The notes beneath the pieces are model-generated. The model saw only the letters and a list, made by a program, of their open reading frames with translations, did not search any database and had not been told where the DNA came from. Positions 25,165 through 32,902 of a DNA stretch of 64,000 bases are shown here, piece by piece. Position 1 is the first letter of the stretch. Every line of letters starts with the position of its first letter. Position numbers and translations under genes: made by a program. This DNA is from Dermatobacter hominis (GTDB lineage: Bacteria > Actinomycetota > Acidimicrobiia > Acidimicrobiales > Microtrichaceae), in the NCBI RefSeq assembly GCF_020715685.1, contig NZ_CP085840.1, positions 186,001 to 250,000 on the forward strand. Direction: 5' to 3'.

Positions 25165-26505
25165 GTGAGCACCGCCCTGGGCCTGCTGGGCGTCGTCGCC
25201 CTGATCCTGGCCAACGGCCTCTTCGTGGCCGCCGAGTTCGCGCTGGTCGCGGTCGACCGCAGCCAGGTGGCCATCGAGGTGGAGCGCGGCTCGCGGGCGG
25301 CGCGCATGGTCGACGGCATCCTCCACCGCCTGTCGTACTCGCTGTCGGGGGCGCAGCTCGGGATCACGCTGTGCAGCCTCGGCCTCGGCATCCTCTCCGA
25401 GCCGGTCGTGGCGCCCGTGCTCGAGCCGCTGTTCGGCCCGCTCGACGAGTCGACCGCGGTCACGGTGTCGGTGGTGGCGGCCCTGCTGCTCACGACCGTC
25501 GTCCAGATGGTCGTGGGCGAGCTGATCCCGAAGGGGGTGGCGGTCGCCAAGCCGCTGACCACGTCGCTCGCCATGGCCGCGCCGTTCGGCTTCTTCGTGA
25601 CGCTGTTCCGACCGGTGATCGCGGTGTGCAACGCGGCCGCCGACGGCCTCCTCCGCCTCGTCGGCCTCGAGCCGGCCGAGGAGCTCCACACCGTCCGCAG
25701 CCGCGACGAGCTGCACCGGCTCGTGCAGACCTCGCACGAGGGCGGGACGCTCGTGCTGCAGGCCGCCGACCTCCTCGACCGCAGCTTCCGGTTCCGGGAG
25801 AAGACGGCGGCCGACGCGCTCACCCCGCGGATGGAGATCGAGGCGCTGCCGATCGACGCCGACACCGGTGACCTGCTGCAGGCGTCCGAGACGACCGGCC
25901 TGTCACGGTTCCCGGTGACCGACGGCGACCTCGACGACATCGTCGGCGTCGTGCACGTCAAGGACGTGCTCGGCATCGATCCGGCCCGGCGCCGCAGCAC
26001 CCCGCTCCGGGACCTCGTGCGCCCGGTGGCGATGGTCCCCGAGTCCAGCGAGCTCGGCGACCTGCTCGTGCAGCTGCAGGACGAGAGCGGGCAGTTCGCC
26101 GTCGTGCTCGACGAGTACGGCGCCACGGCCGGGATCATCACGCTCGAGGACCTGGTCGAGGAGATCGTCGGCGACATCTCCGACGAGCACGATCCGGCGA
26201 GCGCCGAGCCGCTGGTGCGACGGTGGCAGGGGGCCCACCTCCTGTCGGGGCGGCTGCACCCCGACGAGGTCGAGGAGGCCTGCGGCTTCGACGTGCCCGA
26301 CGGGCCGTACGAGACACTCGCCGGCTTCGTGCTCGACCGGCTCGGCTCGATCCCCGAGGTGGGCGACGGCTTCACCGAGCGCGGCTGGTCGCTCGAGGTC
26401 GCCGAGATGGACGGCCGGCGGGTGGCCGTCGTGCGCCTCGTCGCGCCGCCGCCCGGCTGGTTGCCCGACGACGGCGGCGCGACCGACGGCGAGGTCGCGC
26501 CGTGA
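25165..26505 (+). CDS. CNNM/CorC-type membrane protein with CBS pair and CorC-HlyC domain
   Basis: A 446-residue protein of the 'hemolysin C/CorC' family, now linked to Mg/Co and other divalent metal transport. The N-terminal DUF21/CNNM domain (residues ~1-190) has SGAQLGITLCSLGLGILSEP and about four membrane segments. It is followed by a CBS pair (LTPRMEIEALPID, GLSRFPVTDGDLDDIVGVVHVKDVLGI, FAVVLDEYGATAGIITLEDLVEEIVGDI) and the C-terminal transporter-associated domain. The GTG start at 25165 is not at the transcription start; a mini-ORF precedes it. It overlaps a second, related gene by GTGA. Confidence 0.92.
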   Translation: MSTALGLLGVVALILANGLFVAAEFALVAVDRSQVAIEVERGSRAARMVDGILHRLSYSLSGAQLGITLCSLGLGILSEPVVAPVLEPLFGPLDESTAVTVSVVAALLLTTVVQMVVGELIPKGVAVAKPLTTSLAMAAPFGFFVTLFRPVIAVCNAAADGLLRLVGLEPAEELHTVRSRDELHRLVQTSHEGGTLVLQAADLLDRSFRFREKTAADALTPRMEIEALPIDADTGDLLQASETTGLSRFPVTDGDLDDIVGVVHVKDVLGIDPARRRSTPLRDLVRPVAMVPESSELGDLLVQLQDESGQFAVVLDEYGATAGIITLEDLVEEIVGDISDEHDPASAEPLVRRWQGAHLLSGRLHPDEVEEACGFDVPDGPYETLAGFVLDRLGSIPEVGDGFTERGWSLEVAEMDGRRVAVVRLVAPPPGWLPDDGGATDGEVAP

Positions 26506-27563
26506 GCTGGTACTCGGTGCTCGTCATCGGCGTGCTGCTGATCCTCGGGAACGCCTTCTTCGTCGCGGTCGAGTTCTCGCTGCTCGCCTCGCGCCGCCAG
26601 CGGATCGAGCAGTGGGTCGACGACGGCCGGTTCGGTGCCAGCGCCGCGCTCCGGCAGATGCGCTCGCTCAACCTGCAGCTGGCCACCTGCCAGCTCGGCA
26701 TCACCGTCATGTCGCTGCTCCTCGGCTGGCTGATCGAGCCCGCGATCGGGTCGGTCATCGAGGGGTGGTTCGAGCACAGCCCGCTGCCGAGGGCGACGGC
26801 CACGGTGCTCGGCGTGGCCGTGGCGCTGACGATCGTCGCCTTCCTCCACATGGTCCTGGGCGAGATGGTGCCGAAGTCGGTCGCGCTGACGGCCCCCGAG
26901 CGCTCGGCCGTCCTGCTCGCGCCGCTGCAGGGCGCGATCACCTTCATCGTCTGGCCGGCGGTGTGGGTGCTCGACCGGCTGTCGAGGTGGGGCACCCGGC
27001 TGCTGCGGGTCGAGCCGGCCGACGAGCTCGCCCAGGCCCACACGCCGGGCGAGATCGCCGTGATGATGCAGGAGTCGGTGGCATCGGGGGAGCTCGAGGC
27101 GACCGAGCACGTCCTGCTGAGCGGGGCGCTCGGGTTCCTCGACCGCCGCGTGACCGAGGTGATGGCGCCCGCTGACCAGCTCGTGACGGTGCCGACCACC
27201 GCGACGGTGGCCCAGGCCGAGGAGCTGGTGCACCGCTCCGGGCACTCGCGGGTGCTCGTCGTCGGCTCGTCCCGCGACGACGTCGTCGGGTTCCTCCACG
27301 CCAAGGACCTGCTGCGGATCCCCGACGACCGCCGCGACGGGCTGCTGCCCCCGGGCCTGGTGCGCGTCGCGCTGCGGGTGCGGCCCGACGACCGCTTGAG
27401 CGACCTGCTGCCGCGCATGCGCCGGGCCCGCCGCCACGTGGCGGTGGTGACCGACCACGACGAGCGCGAGGTGGACCGCGTGTCCGGTCTGGTCACGCTG
27501 GAGGACATCCTCGAGGCCATCGTCGGCGACATCCGCGACGAGTCGGACCGCGACGAGGGCTGA
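26502..27563 (+). CDS. Second CNNM/CBS membrane protein
   Basis: A 353-residue paralogue of the preceding protein: DUF21/CNNM domain (VLVIGVLLILGNAFFVAVEFSLLASRRQRIEQW, CQLGITVMSLLLGWLIEPAIG) and a CBS pair (VTEVMAPADQLVTVP, HSRVLVVGSSRDDVVGFLHAKDLL, VSGLVTLEDILEAIVGDIRDES). Unlike its neighbour it stops right after the CBS pair and lacks the C-terminal CorC-HlyC domain, so the two may form a heteromer in which only one carries that domain (inference). GTG 26502 overlaps the upstream stop (GTGA). Tandem CNNM pairs of unequal length are common in actinobacteria. Confidence 0.92.
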   Translation: MSWYSVLVIGVLLILGNAFFVAVEFSLLASRRQRIEQWVDDGRFGASAALRQMRSLNLQLATCQLGITVMSLLLGWLIEPAIGSVIEGWFEHSPLPRATATVLGVAVALTIVAFLHMVLGEMVPKSVALTAPERSAVLLAPLQGAITFIVWPAVWVLDRLSRWGTRLLRVEPADELAQAHTPGEIAVMMQESVASGELEATEHVLLSGALGFLDRRVTEVMAPADQLVTVPTTATVAQAEELVHRSGHSRVLVVGSSRDDVVGFLHAKDLLRIPDDRRDGLLPPGLVRVALRVRPDDRLSDLLPRMRRARRHVAVVTDHDEREVDRVSGLVTLEDILEAIVGDIRDESDRDEG

Positions 27564-27600
27564 CGAGGGGATCGGGGGACGAGGTGACCGGGGACGAACG

Positions 27601-28971
27601 GTGAGCGACAGGACGGACGAGCTCGCGGCCGGGTTGGCGCGGGTGCTGGCCGACCGGACGGGCACGGCGTCGACGATCCGCGACCTCACCCGCCTGTCGG
27701 GCGGCGCCTCGCGCGAGACGTGGGCCTTCACGGCGGTGGCGCCCGATGGTGCCGAGCGACCGCTCGTGCTGCAGCGCGAGCGGGCCGGCGGCAACGGCGC
27801 GGGTGGCGGCATGTCGGCCGAGGGGGCGCTCCTGCGGGCGGCGGCCGCGACCGGCGTGCCCGTGGCGCCGCTCGTGGCCACCGACGAGGGCCGTGACGAG
27901 CTGGGCGCGCCGTTCATCGTCATGGACCGCGTCGACGGCGAGACGATCGTCCGGCGCATCCTCCGCGACGACCGGTTCGCGGCGGCCCGGTCGTCGCTCG
28001 CCCGTGAGGCCGGCGCGGCGCTGGCGGCCGTGCACCGCATCGACCCCGATGCGATCGAGGGCCTCCACGAGGAGGACCAGGTCGAGCAGTTCCGGAACCT
28101 GATCGACGCGCTCGGCGAGCCGCACCCCGCGTTCGAGCTCGGCCTCCGCTGGCTCGACCGGAACCGTCCGGCGACGCACCGGCGCGGCGTCGTCCACGGC
28201 GACTTCCGCATGGGCAACCTCATCGTCGGCGAGGACGGCCTGCGGGCGGTGCTCGACTGGGAGCTGTCGCACCTCGGCGATCCTGTCGAGGACCTCGGGT
28301 GGTTCTGCGTGCGGGCGTGGCGCTTCGGATCGCCGCTGCGCGCCGGCGGCGTCGGGACGGCCGAGGACCTCGTCGAGGGCTACGTCGCGGCGGGCGGCGC
28401 GCCCGTGGCGCCCGAGGACCTGCGTTGGTGGGAGGCGATGGGCACGCTCAAGTGGGGCGTGATCTGCATCGTGCAGGCGGCCACGCACCTCGGGGGCGCG
28501 ACCCGCTCGGTCGAGCTCGCCGCGATCGGCCGGCGCACGGCCGAGAACGAGGAGGACGTGCTCGAGCTGATCGCCGGCCCGTCCGACTACGAGCCCGCGC
28601 TGGCCTCCCTGCCGTCGCGGGAGGTCGCGACCGGCCCGCACGACCGGCCCACCGCTGCGGAGCTGCTCGACGCGGTCGGGGAGTACCTGGTCGAGGTGCG
28701 CGACGGCGTCGAGGGCCGGCTGGGCTTCCACGCCCGGGTGGCCGGCAACGTCGTGGCGACCGTCCGGCGCGAACTCGAGCTCGGGCCCGCCCAGGCCGCC
28801 GCCCACTCCCAGCGCCTCGCCGCCCTCGGGGTGTCCGACGACGTCGAGCTGGCCGCCGCGATCCGCTCGGGCGCGGTCGATGACCGGCTCGACGAGGTCA
28901 CCGCGGCGGTGCGCGAGTCGGTGCGGGACAAGCTCGCCGTCGCGAACCCGGGCTACTGGGAGCGGCCGTGA
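27601..28971 (+). CDS. Phosphotransferase-family protein with C-terminal DUF6285-like domain
   Basis: A 456-residue two-part protein. Residues ~25-340 are an aminoglycoside-phosphotransferase-like kinase domain: GGASRETW near the nucleotide loop, the catalytic VVHGDFRMGNLIV with H199-G-D201, and VLDWELSHLGDPVEDLGW with the metal-binding Asp. This variant resembles the ACAD10/11-associated kinases that phosphorylate hydroxyacyl-CoA more than drug-resistance enzymes. Residues ~345-456 (AAELLDAVGEYLVEV ... VRESVRDKLAVANPGYW) match the small helical domain often paired with it. GTG 27601; it overlaps the PIG-L gene by GTGA. A hydroxy-fatty-acid catabolic role is inference. Confidence 0.85.
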   Translation: MSDRTDELAAGLARVLADRTGTASTIRDLTRLSGGASRETWAFTAVAPDGAERPLVLQRERAGGNGAGGGMSAEGALLRAAAATGVPVAPLVATDEGRDELGAPFIVMDRVDGETIVRRILRDDRFAAARSSLAREAGAALAAVHRIDPDAIEGLHEEDQVEQFRNLIDALGEPHPAFELGLRWLDRNRPATHRRGVVHGDFRMGNLIVGEDGLRAVLDWELSHLGDPVEDLGWFCVRAWRFGSPLRAGGVGTAEDLVEGYVAAGGAPVAPEDLRWWEAMGTLKWGVICIVQAATHLGGATRSVELAAIGRRTAENEEDVLELIAGPSDYEPALASLPSREVATGPHDRPTAAELLDAVGEYLVEVRDGVEGRLGFHARVAGNVVATVRRELELGPAQAAAHSQRLAALGVSDDVELAAAIRSGAVDDRLDEVTAAVRESVRDKLAVANPGYWERP

Positions 28972-29744
28972 GCCCGTCGACCCCACGCCGGGGCGGCCGG
29001 CGCGAGCGGCCGGCGGTCACGATCGTCTCGCCGCACTACGACGACGCCCCGCTGTCGCTCGGCCAGAGCCTGCTCGACGGCGCGCTGTCGCGGTGCCGCG
29101 TCCGCGTCGAGGTCGTGTTCGGGCGGTCCAACTTCACGCGGTGGTTCCACCCGACCCGGGGCCGGGCCGTGCCCGTCACCGCCTGGCGCCGGTCCGAGGA
29201 GGCGCTGGCCCAGGCCAGCTTCGGCTACCGGGTCGGCACCGCGCCCTGGGAGGAGATCGTGCTGCGGACCGGCCAGCTCGACGCCGACCAGCTGCTCGAC
29301 GCGGACGCCGAGCTCGACGAGCAGCTCGTCGGCGACCTCGCGGCGTGGATGCGACGCCTGCGGGGGAGCGGTGCCGTGGTGCTCGTGCCCGCCGGCATCG
29401 GCGACCACCTGGACCACCGGCTCGTCGCCGAGGCCGGGCGGCGGCTCGCGGCCGAGCACGCGGACCGGATCGGGTTCTACGAGGACCGGCCCTACGCCTC
29501 GCTGGTCGGTGCCGACGTCGTCGCGGACCAGGTCCGGGCGCTCCGCCCGGACCTGGTGCCGGTCGACGTGTCGGGGCCGGTGGGGGAGCGGCTCCACCGC
29601 CTGCTCCGACGCTGCTACCCGAGCCAGGTGGACGAGCTGTTCGTCGGGGCGATGGACGCCGACCGGGCGTCCGGGGCCCGGGAGCGGGTCTGGTTCGCCG
29701 ACGGCGAGGTGCCCTCGTGGTTGCAACTCGGAGCGTCGCCCTAG
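28968..29744 (+). CDS. PIG-L (LmbE) family deacetylase
   Basis: A 258-residue zinc deacetylase-like protein. The first metal motif appears as SPHYDDAPLS (canonical HPDD with Tyr for Pro) and the second as GIGDHLDHRLVAEAG, carrying the distal His. The family removes N-acetyl groups from GlcNAc-type substrates; actinobacterial members include MshB and Mca of mycothiol metabolism. mshC lies only 0.8 kb downstream, but the altered first motif and weak overall similarity argue against calling this mshB. Coupled to the preceding kinase by GTGA overlap. Confidence 0.8.
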   Translation: MSPSTPRRGGRRERPAVTIVSPHYDDAPLSLGQSLLDGALSRCRVRVEVVFGRSNFTRWFHPTRGRAVPVTAWRRSEEALAQASFGYRVGTAPWEEIVLRTGQLDADQLLDADAELDEQLVGDLAAWMRRLRGSGAVVLVPAGIGDHLDHRLVAEAGRRLAAEHADRIGFYEDRPYASLVGADVVADQVRALRPDLVPVDVSGPVGERLHRLLRRCYPSQVDELFVGAMDADRASGARERVWFADGEVPSWLQLGASP

Positions 29745-29756
29745 CACACTGCCCGG

Positions 29757-30413
29757 ATGCAGATCGGTGTCCTGGGTGGTACGGGTCCGGCCGGCAGCGG
29801 CCTGGCCGCTCGTCTGGCCTCGGTCGGGTTCGACGTGGTCGTCGGTTCCCGTTCCAAGTACCGGGCCATGGAGGTTCGGGACAAGATCCTGACCCGCTGG
29901 CCCGAGCGCGAGCTGGCGATCGAGGCGGGCGACAACCACGCCGCGGCCTCGGCCGAGGTGGTCTTCGTCGCCACGCCGTGGGACGCCGCCGCGGCCACGG
30001 TGAAGGAGTGCGACCGCGAGCTCAAGGGCAAGGTCGTGATCTCGATGGCGAACGCGCTGGCCCGGGTGGGCCACGAGTTCCAGCCCCTGGTGCCGCCCCG
30101 CGGCTCGGTGGCGGCGTCGGTCCAGGCCGCGATCCCGCGGTCGCTGGTGGCGGCGAGCATGCACCACGTGCCCGCGGCCGAGCTCGGCGACATCAACCAC
30201 CCGGTCGAGTCCGACGTGCTCGTGTGCTCAGACCACCCGTCCGCCACGGCGACGACGATCGACATCGTGTCGAAGATCCCCGACCTGCGGGCGGTCGACG
30301 CCGGCGAGCTCTCCAACGCTGCCCCGATCGAGGCGTTCGCGGCGGTGCTGCTCCAGGTGAACGTGAAGTACAAGACCCGCGTCGCCGTCCGGTTCACCGG
30401 CCTGCCGGCCTGA
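29757..30413 (+). CDS. npdG: NADPH-dependent F420 reductase
   Basis: A 218-residue Rossmann protein. The N-terminus MQIGVLGGTGPAGSGLAARLASVGFDVVVGSRS is diagnostic of F420:NADP oxidoreductases (Fno/NpdG), followed by VVFVATPWDAA, VVISMANAL, and the C-terminal block NAAPIEAFAAVLLQVNVKYK. It transfers hydride between NADPH and coenzyme F420, supplying reduced F420 for F420-dependent enzymes. ATG 29757 lies 12 nt after the PIG-L stop; a TAGCAC sequence 9 nt upstream could be a weak -10. It implies that the organism makes F420. Confidence 0.93.
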   Translation: MQIGVLGGTGPAGSGLAARLASVGFDVVVGSRSKYRAMEVRDKILTRWPERELAIEAGDNHAAASAEVVFVATPWDAAAATVKECDRELKGKVVISMANALARVGHEFQPLVPPRGSVAASVQAAIPRSLVAASMHHVPAAELGDINHPVESDVLVCSDHPSATATTIDIVSKIPDLRAVDAGELSNAAPIEAFAAVLLQVNVKYKTRVAVRFTGLPA

Positions 30414-30508
30414 CGCGGGGGCGGCCTGCGCGCCAGCGGCAGGGGCGGCCTGCCGCGTCCGGGCACCGGTCACCGGTCCTCGGGTGCGGCTGCGGTCGCT
30501 CGCGCTTG

Positions 30509-30514
30509 TAGCCT
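30509..30514 (+). promoter_or_regulatory. -10 box TAGCCT of the leaderless mshC gene
   Basis: TAGCCT ends 8 nt before the GTG at 30523. Confidence 0.55.
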
Positions 30515-30522
30515 GCGCCACC

Positions 30523-31665
30523 GTGCGCCTGTACGACACCGCCCGCGAGGCGATCGTCCCCTTCGAGCCGGTCCACCACATCGTCACGATGTACACGTGC
30601 GGCATCACGCCGTACGACTCGACGCACCTCGGCCACGCCGCCACCTACCTCACCTACGACGTGCTGCAGCGGCGGCTGCGCGACCTCGGCCACGACACCC
30701 GGTGCGTGCGCAACATCACCGACGTCGACGACAGCATCCTCCCCAAGGCCCGGGAGCTCGGCGTCCACTACCTCGACCTCGCGGCGGCGGAGCTCGCCCG
30801 GTTCGACGCCGACATGGAGCGCCTCGAGATGATCCCGGCCTTCTCCGAGCCGCGGGCCACCTCGGCCATCCCCGACATCCGCGGGTTCATCGGCATGGTG
30901 CTCGACCGCGGCTACGCCTACCAGGCCGGCGGCGCCGTCTACTTCGAGGTGGCGAACTTCCCGAAGTTCGGCGCGATCAGCCACTACTCCCGTGAGCAGA
31001 TGCTGGAGCTCGCCGCCGAGCGCGGCGGCAACGTCGACGATCCGCACAAGCGCGACCCGCTCGACTTCGTGCTCTGGCAGCCGTCGCTGCCCGACGAGCC
31101 GGCGTGGGACTCGCTCTGGGGTCCGGGCCGGCCCGGCTGGCACATCGAGTGCTCGGCGCTCTGCCTCCGCGAGCTCGGCACGACCATCGACCTCCACGGC
31201 GGCGGCAGCGACCTGATCTTCCCGCACCACGAGTGCGAGGCGGCGCAGTCCGAGGCGGCGACCGGCGAGCCGCTCGTCCGGCACTGGATGCACCAGGCGA
31301 TGGTCCGGATGGACGGCGAGAAGATGTCGAAGTCGCTCGGCAACCTCGTGTTCGTCTCCGACCTGGCGATGCTCTGGGACCCCCGGGCCATCCGGCTCGC
31401 GTGCGTGTCGCACCACTACCGCGACAGCTGGGAGTGGCAGGGCGAGCTCATGCCCGAGGCCGCGGAGCGGCTGTCGGCCTGGGTCGCGGCGGGCGAGGGC
31501 TCCGGCGCGCTCGACCAGGTGCGCGCCGCGCTCGACGAGGACCTCGACACGCCGGCCGCGGTGGCGGCGATCGACGCCGCGGCGGCCACGGGCGTCGGCG
31601 TGTCCGAGGCCGCCGCGCTGCTCGGGGTTCGCACCGACCGGCCGGTCGCGCACCCCGTCGCCTGA
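30523..31665 (+). CDS. mshC: Mycothiol ligase (cysteine:glucosaminyl-inositol ligase)
   Basis: A 380-residue class I aminoacyl-tRNA-synthetase-like enzyme that joins cysteine to GlcN-Ins in mycothiol synthesis. YTCGITPYDSTHLGHAATYL is the MshC form of the HIGH region (cysteinyl-tRNA synthetases have CGPTVYD); zinc ligands are expected in YTCG, ECSALC and HHEC; EKMSKSLGN is the KMSKS loop. It is shorter than CysS and lacks the tRNA-binding C-terminus, as expected. GTG 30523 is chosen because TAGCCT lies 8 nt upstream. It shows that the organism uses mycothiol. The other msh genes are not in the window. Confidence 0.92.
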   Translation: MRLYDTAREAIVPFEPVHHIVTMYTCGITPYDSTHLGHAATYLTYDVLQRRLRDLGHDTRCVRNITDVDDSILPKARELGVHYLDLAAAELARFDADMERLEMIPAFSEPRATSAIPDIRGFIGMVLDRGYAYQAGGAVYFEVANFPKFGAISHYSREQMLELAAERGGNVDDPHKRDPLDFVLWQPSLPDEPAWDSLWGPGRPGWHIECSALCLRELGTTIDLHGGGSDLIFPHHECEAAQSEAATGEPLVRHWMHQAMVRMDGEKMSKSLGNLVFVSDLAMLWDPRAIRLACVSHHYRDSWEWQGELMPEAAERLSAWVAAGEGSGALDQVRAALDEDLDTPAAVAAIDAAAATGVGVSEAAALLGVRTDRPVAHPVA

Positions 31666-31673
31666 CCCCGGTG

Positions 31674-31722
31674 GACCTCGGCACGAGCGGTGACCGACAC
31701 GTCGGTCACTGACCCCGAGGTC
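31674..31722 (+). terminator. Nested stem-loops after mshC
   Basis: The inner hairpin GTGACCGA-CACG-TCGGTCAC (31690-31709) is enclosed by outer arms GACCTCGG (31674-31681) and CCGAGGTC (31715-31722). It starts 8 nt after the mshC stop and precedes the TAGGAT box of the next gene, so it probably ends the mshC transcript. Confidence 0.6.
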
Positions 31723-31768
31723 ACCCAGAAACCGCCCGGAACCGGCCATCGGGCCGGTCGACCCTGGG

Positions 31769-31774
31769 TAGGAT
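31769..31774 (+). promoter_or_regulatory. -10 box TAGGAT of the acyltransferase gene
   Basis: TAGGAT predicts transcription from about 31782, where an in-frame CTG stands 9 nt before the GTG at 31791. Confidence 0.45.
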
Positions 31775-31790
31775 CACTGCCCTGACGTCA

Positions 31791-32864
31791 GTGACGAGCG
31801 ACGTCGGATCGTCCGCAGTGGTGGCCGCCAGCGTTGGGCCCGGAGCGAGGGGAGGGAACCCGTTGGCCGACGAGCAGCAGAAGCGAGACGCCGGGCAGCT
31901 GCAGTCCGTGTTCCGCGCCATGCTTACGCCGCCCTTCAAGTTCCTCTGGAACGTCACGACCGAGGGCATGGACAACGTGCCGGCGTCCGGCGGGGCGATC
32001 ATCGCCCCGAACCACATCTCGGTGCTCGACTCGTTCTTCGTCCCCCTCGTCCTGCCCCGCCGCATCACCTACGTGGGCAAGGCGGAGTACATGGACGACT
32101 GGAAGACCAAGTGGCTCTTCCCGGCCATGGGCATGATCCCGATCGACCGCTCCGGCGGCGACGCCGCCAAGGCTGCGCTCGACGCGGCGGCCGGCTGCCT
32201 CGAGGCCGGTGAGCTCTTCGGCATCTACCCCGAGGGCACCCGCGCCCGTGACGGCCTGCTCCACAAGGGCCACACCGGCGTCGCCCGGCTGGCCCTGCGC
32301 ACCGGCGTGCCGATCGTGCCGGTCGGCATCATCGGCTCCGACGAGGTGCAGCCGCCCGACTCCCGCTACCCCCAGCCGTTCCGCCGGGTGCACATCCGCT
32401 TCGGCCGCCCGATCGACGTCGAGCGCTACATGGACCGGGCGAGCGACCGGTTGGTGCTGCGCCAGATCGTCGACGAGGTGATGTACGAGATCCGGAACCT
32501 GTCCGGCCAGACGTACGTCGACACGTACGCCACCAAGCCGGCCAAGGCCCCGGTGGTGCCGACCGTCGTGCCGACGGTGCCCGAGGAGGAGGTCGAGCAC
32601 GACGACCGCCCGGTGGCGCCGGTCATCCCGATCGACCGGCCGTCGCGCCCGGCCGAGCCCGCGGCCCCGGCCGCCTCCGAACCGGCCGCCTCCGAAGCGG
32701 TCGCCGGCAACGGCGGCCCGGCCACGCCGGCCGTGGTGGTGGCCTCGGCCGCAGCCGGTCCGACCGACCTGTCGATCGAGTCCGACGGCGTCGAGCGCCG
32801 GTCCTCGGCGGCCGTGCTCCGTTCGAGGCCGCTCGACCTGGACCTCGCCCTCACCGGCGCCTGA
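31791..32864 (+). CDS. plsC: 1-acyl-sn-glycerol-3-phosphate acyltransferase (PlsC family)
   Basis: A 357-residue PlsC-family acyltransferase. Motif I NHISVLDSF (HX4D) and motif III GIYPEGTRARDG are clear, with GVPIVPVGIIG as a later block. It acylates lysophosphatidic acid or a related acceptor at the membrane. After about residue 245 comes an Ala/Pro/Glu-rich tail without known domain. Start is uncertain: GTG 31791 is close to the predicted transcription start, but a TTG at 31863 has GGAGGG 6 nt upstream and would remove a low-complexity stretch of 24 residues. Stands between mshC and a lipoprotein gene. Confidence 0.88.
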   Translation: MTSDVGSSAVVAASVGPGARGGNPLADEQQKRDAGQLQSVFRAMLTPPFKFLWNVTTEGMDNVPASGGAIIAPNHISVLDSFFVPLVLPRRITYVGKAEYMDDWKTKWLFPAMGMIPIDRSGGDAAKAALDAAAGCLEAGELFGIYPEGTRARDGLLHKGHTGVARLALRTGVPIVPVGIIGSDEVQPPDSRYPQPFRRVHIRFGRPIDVERYMDRASDRLVLRQIVDEVMYEIRNLSGQTYVDTYATKPAKAPVVPTVVPTVPEEEVEHDDRPVAPVIPIDRPSRPAEPAAPAASEPAASEAVAGNGGPATPAVVVASAAAGPTDLSIESDGVERRSSAAVLRSRPLDLDLALTGA

Positions 32865-32889
32865 GCGTCGCTCGACCGGTCGCGGTCGG

Positions 32890-32895
32890 TAGCGT
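32890..32895 (+). promoter_or_regulatory. -10 box TAGCGT of a leaderless lipoprotein gene
   Basis: TAGCGT ends 7 nt before the ATG at 32903. Confidence 0.55.
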
Positions 32896-32902
32896 CGCCC
32901 GG

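Noticed and set aside
28968..29744. mshB (mycothiol deacetylase)
   Set aside because: The first metal motif deviates (HYDD) and similarity is limited; closeness to mshC alone is not enough.
30414..30470. Short direct repeat GGGGCGGCCTGC in the npdG-mshC gap
   Set aside because: Two imperfect copies only, in very GC-rich DNA; not above background.
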